The notes under the pieces were generated by a model. It was given only the letters and a program-made list of their open reading frames with translations, was not told where the DNA came from and did no database searches. 11,709 nt of DNA from Candidatus Woesebacteria bacterium RIFCSPHIGHO2_01_FULL_44_10 (GTDB taxonomy: Bacteria > Patescibacteriota > Microgenomatia > UBA8517): contig MGGO01000031.1 of assembly GCA_001792465.1 (NCBI GenBank), positions 86,679-98,387 of the forward strand. The letters are read 5' to 3'. Positions 6,210 through 11,709 of the stretch are shown here, one piece after another. Positions within the stretch are counted from its first letter, which is position 1, and each line of letters begins with the position of its first letter. Made by a program: the position numbers and the translations under genes.

Positions 6210-7114
6210 TAAAACTCTACCCCTTTTTCACCCAGAGCGGCCGCAATTATTTTAATCGATTTTTCACCCAGGTTTCTCACCTTTACCAAGTCTTTCTTGT
6301 CTGCTTTGACCAGCTTTTCAACGACCTCGTAGCCGGCGTTAATTAGGGCATTGGCCACTCTCGTTGGCAAACCAATCTCCTCAACTGAAAGCTTGCCGAC
6401 AGGACCCAGCGTATCTTCCCTTACCAAGCTTTTCACTTTGGCAACCTTTTTCGGTGAAATTACCTGATTAAGGTATGCCATTAGAATCTTGGTGGAATCA
6501 AGCAGTGCATCCTTGGGACTAATTGTGCCGTCGGTTTCGATTTCCAGAGTTAACTTGTCATAGTTAGTTAGTCTCCCAACACGGGTTTCTTCAATTTTGT
6601 AATTAACCTTTAAAACAGGAGAAAAAACTGCATCAAGCGGAATTACTCCCACCTGGCTCGTGCCTTCTTCGTTGATTGGTCTATACCCCGATCCCGCGGA
6701 AACTTCAATCTTAGCATTAAGAGTAGCTCCTTTGGCCAGGTTAGCCAAAACCAACTCGGGATTTGCAATAGTTATGTTAGCCGGAGTTTCCAGATCCCCG
6801 GCAGTTACTTCACCCGGACCTTTGGCAGAAAGTGAGATGGTCGCCCCATCGCCTTTGTAAGCAACTCGTACTTTTTTCAAATTCAGGATGAATTCGACAA
6901 TGTCTTCTTTCATTCCCTTTAATGTGGTGAATCTGTGTTTGACTCCAGAAATCCTAACGCTTGTGGGGGCCGCACCGGGTAGACTTGTCAAGGCCACCCG
7001 CCTTAAGGCGGTGCCCAGAGTATTGCCATAGCCAGCCTCAAGCGGGCTTATGACAAAAGTCGCTTTGTTTCCTTTCTTTTCGTTTTGTTTAATTTCAAAA
7101 ATAGGCTCTATCAT
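6209..7114 (-). CDS. rpoA: DNA-directed RNA polymerase subunit alpha
   Basis: The alpha subunit dimerises to nucleate RNA polymerase assembly and contacts UP elements and activators. The N-terminal domain shows PLEAGYGNTLGTALRRVALTS near residues 24-43 and the GMKEDIVEFILNLK block near 67-80. After a linker, the C-terminal helix-hairpin-helix domain (about 238-301) contains LPTRVANAL, with an Arg (about 252) and Asn (about 255) equivalent to the DNA-contacting R265 and N268 of E. coli, followed by VRNLGEKS. The ATG at 7114 (301 aa) is preferred. It has GGTGA 6 nt upstream, and an in-frame GTG at 7123 would add three residues and use up that site. It follows rpsD by 12 nt and overlaps rplQ by 1 nt. 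Confidence 0.96.
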   Translation of the reverse strand: MIEPIFEIKQNEKKGNKATFVISPLEAGYGNTLGTALRRVALTSLPGAAPTSVRISGVKHRFTTLKGMKEDIVEFILNLKKVRVAYKGDGATISLSAKGPGEVTAGDLETPANITIANPELVLANLAKGATLNAKIEVSAGSGYRPINEEGTSQVGVIPLDAVFSPVLKVNYKIEETRVGRLTNYDKLTLEIETDGTISPKDALLDSTKILMAYLNQVISPKKVAKVKSLVREDTLGPVGKLSVEEIGLPTRVANALINAGYEVVEKLVKADKKDLVKVRNLGEKSIKIIAAALGEKGVEF

Positions 7115-7126
7115 AAATCTCACCCC

Positions 7127-7702
7127 CTACCTTGAATAAAACTCAATTATATCTTGTGCTGAAATAGGCTCGGTAACGTCATCCATGGTCGGTAATCGAT
7201 TTATTTTTCCCACGATGGCTTTCCGAGCCAGCCAAGCCGGTGGCTTGACGTCATTTGTTTTTGGCGAAACTTTTGCGGCAAGAGTCACTGTCTCACCCAC
7301 TCTTACCTGATACGAGGGAATGTTTACTTTTTGGCCATTTATGTAAACGTGTCTGTGCGAAACCAGCTGCCTTGCTTGGGTGCGCGTGTTGGTAAAGCCA
7401 AGTCGATAAACGACGTTGTCTAGTCTTCTTTCCAAGAGTGACAACAAGGCATTAATGGTATTTTCTTTTGATTTCAAGGCTTCATTAATGTAGCCCCTGA
7501 ATTGTCTTTCGTATACCCCATACATCCTTTTTACTTTTTGTTTTTCCCTCAACTGCCTACCGTACTGGGAGGGTTTTCTTGTTCCTTTTGGCCCATGAAC
7601 GCCAGGGGGAATATTGACTCTGGTTAACTTTGACCCCTTACCAAACAAGTCGACCCCTTCTCTTCGTGACAGTTTATCTTTTGCTCCGGTATATCTTCCC
7701 AC
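7127..7702 (-). CDS. rpsD: 30S ribosomal protein S4 (uS4), cysteine-free form
   Basis: This 191-aa primary 16S rRNA-binding protein nucleates 30S assembly, and in many bacteria S4 autoregulates its operon. The N-terminal third has MGRYTGAKDKLSRREG and the basic RKPSQYGRQLREKQKVKRMYG block. The S4 RNA-binding domain begins near residue 91 (ERRLDNVVYRLGF) and includes QARQLVSHRHVYINGQKV. There are no cysteines, so the zinc-binding N-terminal knuckle found in some S4 proteins is missing. The start is GTG at 7702, overlapping the rpsK TAG by one base (TAGTG), with GGAG about 6 nt before it. Its position between rpsK and rpoA is a common bacterial order. Confidence 0.96.
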   Translation of the reverse strand: MGRYTGAKDKLSRREGVDLFGKGSKLTRVNIPPGVHGPKGTRKPSQYGRQLREKQKVKRMYGVYERQFRGYINEALKSKENTINALLSLLERRLDNVVYRLGFTNTRTQARQLVSHRHVYINGQKVNIPSYQVRVGETVTLAAKVSPKTNDVKPPAWLARKAIVGKINRLPTMDDVTEPISAQDIIEFYSR

Positions 7703-8061
7703 TAGACTCTCCTTTTCTTTTTTGGTCTTGGCCCATCGTGCGGCATTGGCGTCAAGTCGGTAATCATGGAAATCTTAACTCCAGCGGCTTTTATGGCCCT
7801 CAAGGACGACTCTCTCCCCGGGCCGGGGCCATTGACATAAACATCGACTTCTTTGATTCCATTTTCCCCTTTTACTTTAGCCATAATCTGATCCACTACC
7901 GTCGTGGCTGCAAAGGGAGTTGATTTCCTCGTTCCCTTAAACCCACTTTTTCCGGCAGAGCCCCAGGCCAGGGTATGGCCCGTATCATCAGTAATGGTAA
8001 CAAGCGTGTTGTTAAAAGTTGCAGAAACGTAAACCCTGCCCTTTTCAATTGCTTTTGCCAT
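7702..8061 (-). CDS. rpsK: 30S ribosomal protein S11 (uS11)
   Basis: This 119-aa S11 lies on the 30S platform and shapes the mRNA exit region. Conserved features are the start of the core at VYVSATFNNTLVTITD, SAGKSGFKGTRKSTPFAA, the GPGPGRE loop at 78-84, and the tail MPHDGPRPKKKRRV. It is about ten residues shorter than E. coli S11, mostly at the N-terminus. The strongest Shine-Dalgarno in the operon, AAGGAGG, lies inside the end of rpsM about 13 nt before the ATG. One nucleotide separates it from rpsM. The tail has Asp109 where E. coli S11 has the Asn119 that becomes isoaspartate. Confidence 0.96.
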   Translation of the reverse strand: MAKAIEKGRVYVSATFNNTLVTITDDTGHTLAWGSAGKSGFKGTRKSTPFAATTVVDQIMAKVKGENGIKEVDVYVNGPGPGRESSLRAIKAAGVKISMITDLTPMPHDGPRPKKKRRV

Positions 8062-8062
8062 A

Positions 8063-8476
8063 CTACTTTGTTTCCTCCTTCTTGGTTTGCTGTTGCATCT
8101 TGGTTAATTGTTCCTTCTTAAATGCCCCAACTGTCTTTCTGGCTCCTCTTTTGGTTCTAGCATTGGTTCTGGTTCTCTGGCCACGGCTGGGCAGACCTCT
8201 CTGATGCCTCACACCTCTGTAGGTGCCGGTCACTTTCAGTCTTTGGATATTTCCTCTCGTCTCTCGAACCAGATCTCCTTCAATCACATAGTTTTCTAGC
8301 TCCCTGCTAAGCGCGGAAAGATCGTCTGTGGTTAGCTCCCCCACGCGCTTTGCTTCACTGATTTTTAAGGTTAAAGTAATTTTTCCAGCCAATGACCAGC
8401 CTATCCCCTTAATCCTGGTTAGGGCATAAATTACTCGCCAACCGTCATTTAGTTCTACACCTGCAATTCTTGCCAT
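8063..8476 (-). CDS. rpsM: 30S ribosomal protein S13 (uS13)
   Basis: This 137-aa S13 lies at the top of the 30S head and contributes to the subunit bridges and P-site tRNA contact. It begins MARIAGVELNDGWRVIYALT, followed by the helix-hairpin-helix RIKGIGWSLAGKI (21-33). The signature runs from TYRGVRHQRGLPSRGQ (85-100) through RTNARTKRG (103-111). The tail continues to residue 137 as a Lys/Gln/Glu-rich extension, longer than the 118-aa E. coli protein. It starts 8 nt after rpmJ, with only a weak GGGA-type upstream site. Confidence 0.96.
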   Translation of the reverse strand: MARIAGVELNDGWRVIYALTRIKGIGWSLAGKITLTLKISEAKRVGELTTDDLSALSRELENYVIEGDLVRETRGNIQRLKVTGTYRGVRHQRGLPSRGQRTRTNARTKRGARKTVGAFKKEQLTKMQQQTKKEETK

Positions 8477-8484
8477 AAAAAATT

Positions 8485-8598
8485 TTATCCCTGACGCTGT
8501 TTGTGCTTGGGATTCCTACAAATTACGTAAAGTTTACCTTTGCGTTTCACTATTTTGCAGTCTTTGCAAATTTCTTTAACTGATGCGCGTACTTTCAT
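8485..8598 (-). CDS. rpmJ: 50S ribosomal protein L36 (bL36), zinc-binding form
   Basis: This is a 37-codon gene, translated by hand: MKVRASVKEICKDCKIVKRK, then GKLYVICRNPKHKQRQG. It has the full CCCH zinc ribbon of L36 (C11, C14, C27, H32) and the normal 37-residue length. L36 organises 23S rRNA near the factor-binding side of the large subunit. The ATG follows the infA TAA with no gap, and its own TAA is 8 nt before rpsM. The infA-rpmJ-rpsM order is highly conserved. No Shine-Dalgarno is seen, so termination-reinitiation from infA is likely. Confidence 0.96.
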   Translation of the reverse strand: MKVRASVKEICKDCKIVKRKGKLYVICRNPKHKQRQG

Positions 8599-8820
8599 TT
8601 AGTTTCTGTGAACTCTGATGACTCTGCCTTTATTTTCCCCATAGGGCGTCAGTTCTACTTTCACTCTGACTCCTGGCATGACGCGGGCAGAGCTTCTCCT
8701 GACTCTCCCCGTCAAGGTCGTGAGGACCTCCCGGCCATCGTCAAGGCGAACCTTAAACATTGTGTTGGGCAAAGACTCGATTACTTCACCGTCAACTAAT
8801 AGATTAGTATCTTCATGCAT
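8599..8820 (-). CDS. infA: Translation initiation factor IF-1
   Basis: This 73-aa OB-fold protein occupies the ribosomal A site during initiation and helps IF-2/IF-3. The family pattern is clear: VDGEVIESLPNTMFKVRLDDG, then EVLTTLTGRVRR, then RVMPGVRVKVELTPY and GRVIRV. The ATG at 8820 overlaps the 3' end of map by 8 nt. A nearby ATG at 8816 is out of frame. The N-terminal residues HEDTNLL replace the usual AKEDxIE. It is tightly packed between map and rpmJ, the classical position. Confidence 0.95.
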   Translation of the reverse strand: MHEDTNLLVDGEVIESLPNTMFKVRLDDGREVLTTLTGRVRRSSARVMPGVRVKVELTPYGENKGRVIRVHRN

Positions 8821-9574
8821 CGGTCAAAATAAGAGGACCGTTGGCAACTATCGCCACGGTCTCTTCAAAAAGCCCTGCTATTTTACCATCTTTCGTGCCT
8901 ATTGTCCAACCGTCCTCAAAAGTCACGACTTTATCGCCTCCAGCCGCATACATGACCTCAATTGCCAAAACCATGCCCTCCACCAGTTTAACCTTCTCAA
9001 CTTCATTGTCTCCGACATAACACGGAACCGCAGGGGCTTCGTGCAAGTCTCTGCCTACTCCGTGGCCAACCAGGGCCTTAATGGGAGTGAGACCGTCTTT
9101 TTTCAAACTGTCCTGAATTGCTTTTGAGATATCATAGATAATGTTGCCTGCTCTGACCTTTTCTATGGCTTTTGCTAAAGCTAATTTACCCGATTTTAAA
9201 AATTTTTCTTTTTGAGGATTTTTACCAACTAAAACCGTCAAAGAAGTATCTGTATGAAAGCCCTTAAAGTACATCCCCACGTCGATGCTGACAATGTCTC
9301 CGTTTTTAAAAATAGTTTCTTTTTTGGGAATGCCGTGAACTAGGCCTTCGTTGACATTGATGCAAGTAGTCCAATGGTAACCCGGAACCATCTTAAATGA
9401 GGGTTGCCCACCACTTTGTTTGATTAAAGCGGTTGCCAGATTTTCAATCTCCATCGCCGAAGTGCCATTCTTGACCCTTTTTGCAAGCTCACTTTTTATC
9501 TTTGCTAGTTTGCTGCCCCCCTTGGCCATTGTTTTAATTTCGGCGGGAGTTTTGAGGCGAATGTTTTTGGTCAC
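8813..9574 (-). CDS. map: Type I methionine aminopeptidase
   Basis: This 253-aa cytosolic metalloenzyme removes the initiator Met from nascent proteins. All five metal ligands of the pita-bread fold are present: D98 (SIDVG), D109 (HTDTS), H171 (GHGVG), E206 (AIEVM) and E237 (LFEET). The catalytic histidines H80 (GLVHGIP) and H178 (DLHEAP) are also there. There is no N-terminal zinc-finger or extension, so it is the short type Ia form, and the length is standard. The start is GTG at 9574, overlapping the adk TGA by 4 nt (GTGA), with GGAGG 7 nt upstream. The adk-map-infA order is the typical one. Confidence 0.96.
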   Translation of the reverse strand: MTKNIRLKTPAEIKTMAKGGSKLAKIKSELAKRVKNGTSAMEIENLATALIKQSGGQPSFKMVPGYHWTTCINVNEGLVHGIPKKETIFKNGDIVSIDVGMYFKGFHTDTSLTVLVGKNPQKEKFLKSGKLALAKAIEKVRAGNIIYDISKAIQDSLKKDGLTPIKALVGHGVGRDLHEAPAVPCYVGDNEVEKVKLVEGMVLAIEVMYAAGGDKVVTFEDGWTIGTKDGKIAGLFEETVAIVANGPLILTDA

Positions 9575-10206
9575 TCAAGTCCCTCCAGAAAGGCAATCAA
9601 ATCCGCTTGAATTGCGTCAACTGACCTTGCCGCATCGATTTCGACCACCTTAACATTTGCCTCTCTTAGATGACCAATAAGCGGTAAGACATCTGTTTTG
9701 TACCAATTAAGCCTTTGTCTAATTGCTTCCGGCTTGTCGTCGTCCCGCTGAACCAGCGAGGCCACGTCCACTTCAGGCCCAGGCTTGGGTGATGTGTCCA
9801 AATTGTAAATCTTGCCGCCAACTGGGTCTGTCCTGCGGCCCGATAGCCTGCGGATTGACTCCTCTTCAGAGATATCTAGAACAATAACGATATCAATTTG
9901 TTTTCCTTTTTCGACAAGCCAAGTTTTAAAAAGCTCATACTGCTCAACCATTCTCGGAAATCCATCAAGAATAAAGTTGTCATTAATTTCATTTGCTTTA
10001 AGGTATTCAATAAGCACAGAGTAAGTAGTTTCAGGTGGAACCAGTCCCCCTTTTTTGTTGACAATTTCATTAATGCCCTCGTCGGCTTTAGAGGCAGCCC
10101 GTAGAAGGTCCCCCATGGAAATAACTTTTAAGTTATACTTTTGGGCCAAAAGCTTGGCCTGTGTACCTTTACCCGACCCCTGCGGCCCCAAAACTACAAT
10201 AATCAT
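9571..10206 (-). CDS. adk: Adenylate kinase
   Basis: This 211-aa nucleotide kinase interconverts ATP + AMP with 2 ADP. The P-loop GPQGSGKGT is at 7-15, the AMP-binding SMGDLLR at 30-36 and DGFPR at 81-85. The LID runs from GRRTDP (123-128) to RDDDKPEAIRQRL (154-166) and is of the long type but without the four zinc cysteines seen in many Gram-positive enzymes. The ATG is one base after the stop of the PIN-domain gene. GGGGGAG about 10 nt upstream is a possible ribosome site. In most genomes with this cluster secY lies just before adk. Here a toxin-antitoxin pair takes that place. Confidence 0.96.
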   Translation of the reverse strand: MIIVVLGPQGSGKGTQAKLLAQKYNLKVISMGDLLRAASKADEGINEIVNKKGGLVPPETTYSVLIEYLKANEINDNFILDGFPRMVEQYELFKTWLVEKGKQIDIVIVLDISEEESIRRLSGRRTDPVGGKIYNLDTSPKPGPEVDVASLVQRDDDKPEAIRQRLNWYKTDVLPLIGHLREANVKVVEIDAARSVDAIQADLIAFLEGLE

Positions 10207-10207
10207 T

Positions 10208-10642
10208 TTAATTTATCTCCCCCATTAAATCTTCGGGCTTTCTGGCCATAACCTCCTTGACTAGAGTATACCCCTTGTCATAAGTAACAATGGTGGCAAT
10301 TTTCTCATTTATGCAAACCGCAAGATGGATAAAGTCTCGGCTATCAATTTTTTTGATCTCGCCGTATTTTTTAACCAGTCCCATATAAATATCAACGACT
10401 TCCAGGTCGAGAGGAAGAACTAAGTCTACCACCCCAAAAACTGATTTACACACACTTAATGCCTTATCGATCTTTCCCAAACTTTTAAAATAGTGAACAA
10501 TCTCTTGCAGTGTCTCCACGCTCGTCACGACTTCAAGCCCCTCGTTAGCCACCTTTCCCAAAAACACTCGACACAAATCAAAATAGGGGGACTTGGGGTC
10601 AGTAGAATAAATGAAAATATTGGTGTCGAGATAGAGGGACAT
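10208..10642 (-). CDS. PIN-domain ribonuclease toxin (VapC-like)
   Basis: This 144-aa PIN-domain protein is predicted to be a Mg2+-dependent endoribonuclease that cuts RNA when free of its antitoxin. The acidic active-site set is intact: D6 (LDTNIF), E47 (TLQE), D103 (SRDFIHL) and D122 (TYDKGY). The length is normal for VapC. Its ATG overlaps the antitoxin stop by one base (TAATG), the usual arrangement in toxin-antitoxin pairs. Its own stop is one nucleotide before adk, without any terminator. RNA target specificity cannot be told from sequence. It appears complete and probably active. Confidence 0.88.
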   Translation of the reverse strand: MSLYLDTNIFIYSTDPKSPYFDLCRVFLGKVANEGLEVVTSVETLQEIVHYFKSLGKIDKALSVCKSVFGVVDLVLPLDLEVVDIYMGLVKKYGEIKKIDSRDFIHLAVCINEKIATIVTYDKGYTLVKEVMARKPEDLMGEIN

Positions 10643-10920
10643 TATTTGGTTGGGAAAAGATATGAATCATATCGACTGGAGAGAATTTTACTTAATTTTT
10701 TGGGAGAGGGAGTTCGAATGTTGAGTTTCGCCAACTCCTCAACCGCTCTTAACTTTTCCTCTTTGCTAACCTTATTGATCTGCTCCATGCGAAAGCGCAC
10801 AAAAGAGTTTTTGGTTCTGATAATCACGTCTCGCCCTTGTCCAGCAAGCCTCAAAAGGCTAAAAAAATTCTGCCGGGCCTCACTGGCCGTGTACACCAAC
10901 TTCCCATCCGTAGCACTCAT
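10642..10920 (-). CDS. Antitoxin of a VapBC-like pair, Phd/YefM-type fold
   Basis: This 92-aa protein has an N-terminal half matching the Phd/YefM pattern: VYTASEARQNFFSLLRLAGQG, then DVIIRTKNSFVRF. That region should dimerise and bind DNA. The C-terminal part (from about residue 50) is charged, with a helix KEEKLRAVEELAKL and a basic tail, expected to wrap the PIN toxin. The start at 10920 is chosen because it directly follows a strong promoter. A TTG at 10935 would add five residues inside the promoter. The gene overlaps the toxin by one base. The pair probably autoregulates through the inverted repeat at its start. Confidence 0.78.
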   Translation of the reverse strand: MSATDGKLVYTASEARQNFFSLLRLAGQGRDVIIRTKNSFVRFRMEQINKVSKEEKLRAVEELAKLNIRTPSPKKLSKILSSRYDSYLFPTK

Positions 10921-10934
10921 GTACCAATTGTACA
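10920..10934. promoter_or_regulatory. Inverted repeat over the antitoxin -10 and start, candidate autoregulatory operator
   Basis: TGTACCAATTGTACA has 5-bp arms (TGTAC/GTACA) around a short AT-rich centre. It covers the -10 hexamer and reaches the first base of the ATG. Binding of the Phd/YefM-like antitoxin here would block the promoter, as is common for toxin-antitoxin operons. The site is short and the assignment is by position. Confidence 0.45.
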
Positions 10935-10956
10935 ACTATCAGCAGCAGTTTGTCAA
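10927..10956 (-). promoter_or_regulatory. Sigma70-type promoter of the antitoxin-toxin(-adk) unit
   Basis: TTGACA (10956-10951), an 18-nt spacer and TACAAT (10932-10927) form the best promoter in the window. The -10 ends 6 nt before the antitoxin ATG, so the transcript would start at the first base of the start codon. There is no room for a Shine-Dalgarno. The -35 begins 2 nt after the stop codon of the upstream unknown gene. Confidence 0.7.
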
Positions 10957-10958
10957 AA

Positions 10959-11709
10959 TCAAGAAGTGTCAGTCTTCTTTGTGGCCCTCAGATCAAAAGC
11001 TTTCTCGACTACCGCCCACTGGTCCTGGCTAAACAATCCTCTCTGCTCTCTAAAGGCACCATTAGTCCAATCTAAATTTTCCCAATCTTTCGCCCGCCAG
11101 TGGCGAACAATCTGTTTTAAAGTCGCTTCTGATAATGCTACGTCTTTTGTTCCTTTAGAATCCCACCACAAAGAATCAAATACCAAATTTAAAAATTCCG
11201 CCTTAGGTAATCCATTTTTATCAAACCAATCTTCCATCTTATTCGGATTTCGAATAAGCACTAACATTAGAGGAATATCTTTCTCGTTGATATAAAACGG
11301 ATTTCTTTCCATCCCTTCCAGAACCGCTAGTTTAATCATCCCTTGGGTTAATCTGTGGGTGCCGGTTCGGCCCTTAACTCTCTTCCGTCCGACTGCTTCC
11401 TGAACACTTGCGGCGTTAATCTTGACCCAGGCAGACACCCAATCTGGTACCCTCATATCTTTTGGCAAACCCGTTTTTAACTCTTTGGCTATCCAGAGAC
11501 TCTCGATAGTTCTCGTGGTGATATATCTCCTGTTAGCCTTAATGGCATCTTCTGGAATTTGACCCCTGCCAGTAGTGTTTTCAGGTTTCGCAGTTGTTCC
11601 TCCTTCTTCTAAGATTAATAAACGCCAACCAACAAAATATCTTCTTAAAACATCCAGGGCGTCCGGTTGTTTTTGCCCTTCGCCTTCATCAGACAATGCT
11701 TTGGCCAGG
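10959..11709 (-). CDS. Unrecognised tryptophan-rich protein, 5' end beyond window
   Basis: The frame is open from the right edge to TGA at 10959-10961, about 249 codons. A TTG at 11696 could be a start, but the frame continues upstream of it (LAKA before SDEG) with no ribosome site, so the gene probably begins outside the window. I do not recognise the family. The visible part is soluble, mixed-charge and probably helical, with no signal peptide, membrane segment or catalytic motif that I can name. Tryptophan is frequent (11 residues), clustered near the end as SLWWD and in the stretch RHWRAKDWENLDW. It shares strand with the toxin-antitoxin pair and ends just before that promoter, with no terminator seen between. 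Confidence 0.7.
   Translation of the reverse strand, partial: LAKALSDEGEGQKQPDALDVLRRYFVGWRLLILEEGGTTAKPENTTGRGQIPEDAIKANRRYITTRTIESLWIAKELKTGLPKDMRVPDWVSAWVKINAASVQEAVGRKRVKGRTGTHRLTQGMIKLAVLEGMERNPFYINEKDIPLMLVLIRNPNKMEDWFDKNGLPKAEFLNLVFDSLWWDSKGTKDVALSEATLKQIVRHWRAKDWENLDWTNGAFREQRGLFSQDQWAVVEKAFDLRATKKTDTS

Noticed and set aside
5676..6255. Long plus-strand open frames opposite rplM and rplQ (and similar ones opposite pilB and rpsI).
   Set aside because: They lie fully antisense to well-conserved ribosomal or secretion genes, have no recognisable domains or ribosome sites, and look like mirror frames of the true genes.
1..11709. UGA recoding (genetic code 25), as in some candidate phyla.
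   Set aside because: TGA ends adk, map, rplM, pilC and the right-edge gene at the expected positions, so it works as a stop.
1..11709. CRISPR arrays, insertion sequences, rRNA or complete tRNA genes.
   Set aside because: No spaced direct repeats, transposase frames, rRNA signatures or cloverleaf-compatible stretches were seen, and coding sequence fills nearly the whole window.

Overview
The window reads as a compact bacterial chromosome segment, most plausibly from the Candidate Phyla Radiation (Patescibacteria), perhaps near Microgenomates. This is inferred from gene order and protein character: very tight packing with many 1-35 nt overlaps, trimmed ribosomal proteins, and a short type IV pilus cluster that includes a pilin fused to a large secreted domain. 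TGA serves as a normal stop in several genes (for example adk, map, rplM, pilC), so this is standard code 11 and not the UGA-Gly code of Gracilibacteria/Absconditabacteria. The exact lineage cannot be fixed by reading alone.

Left block (1-4571, minus strand): a type IV pilus/type II secretion-like operon read pilB -> pilC -> small prepilin -> large prepilin. All four are contiguous or overlapping. The last gene runs off the left edge and joins a prepilin N-terminus to a domain resembling LVIVD beta-propeller repeats.

Middle (4572-5081): a single plus-strand gene for a variant Nudix hydrolase. It diverges from pilB across a 36-nt interval holding a 7+7 bp inverted repeat and two back-to-back extended -10 elements. 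It converges with rpsI across 39 nt holding a near-perfect 26-nt palindrome.

Right-centre block (5082-10206, minus strand): a continuous translation/transcription operon read adk - map - infA - rpmJ - rpsM - rpsK - rpsD - rpoA - rplQ - rplM - rpsI. rpmJ (37 codons) is easily missed. secY, which commonly precedes adk in this conserved cluster, is not there.

Right end (10208-11709, minus strand): a Phd/YefM-like antitoxin and a PIN-domain (VapC-like) toxin sit directly upstream of adk. One nucleotide separates toxin and adk, and no terminator is visible. The antitoxin has a near-consensus sigma70-type promoter (TTGACA, 18 nt, TACAAT) placed so that transcription should begin at or next to its ATG. 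Beyond it lies the 3' part of an unrecognised tryptophan-rich protein that enters from the right edge.

Two themes stand out. The three first-in-unit genes (pilB, the Nudix gene, the antitoxin) each have a -10 element only 6-7 nt from the start codon, suggesting leaderless mRNAs, while several internal genes have Shine-Dalgarno sequences. The toxin-antitoxin pair also appears to lie at the head of the adk/ribosomal/rpoA transcription unit.
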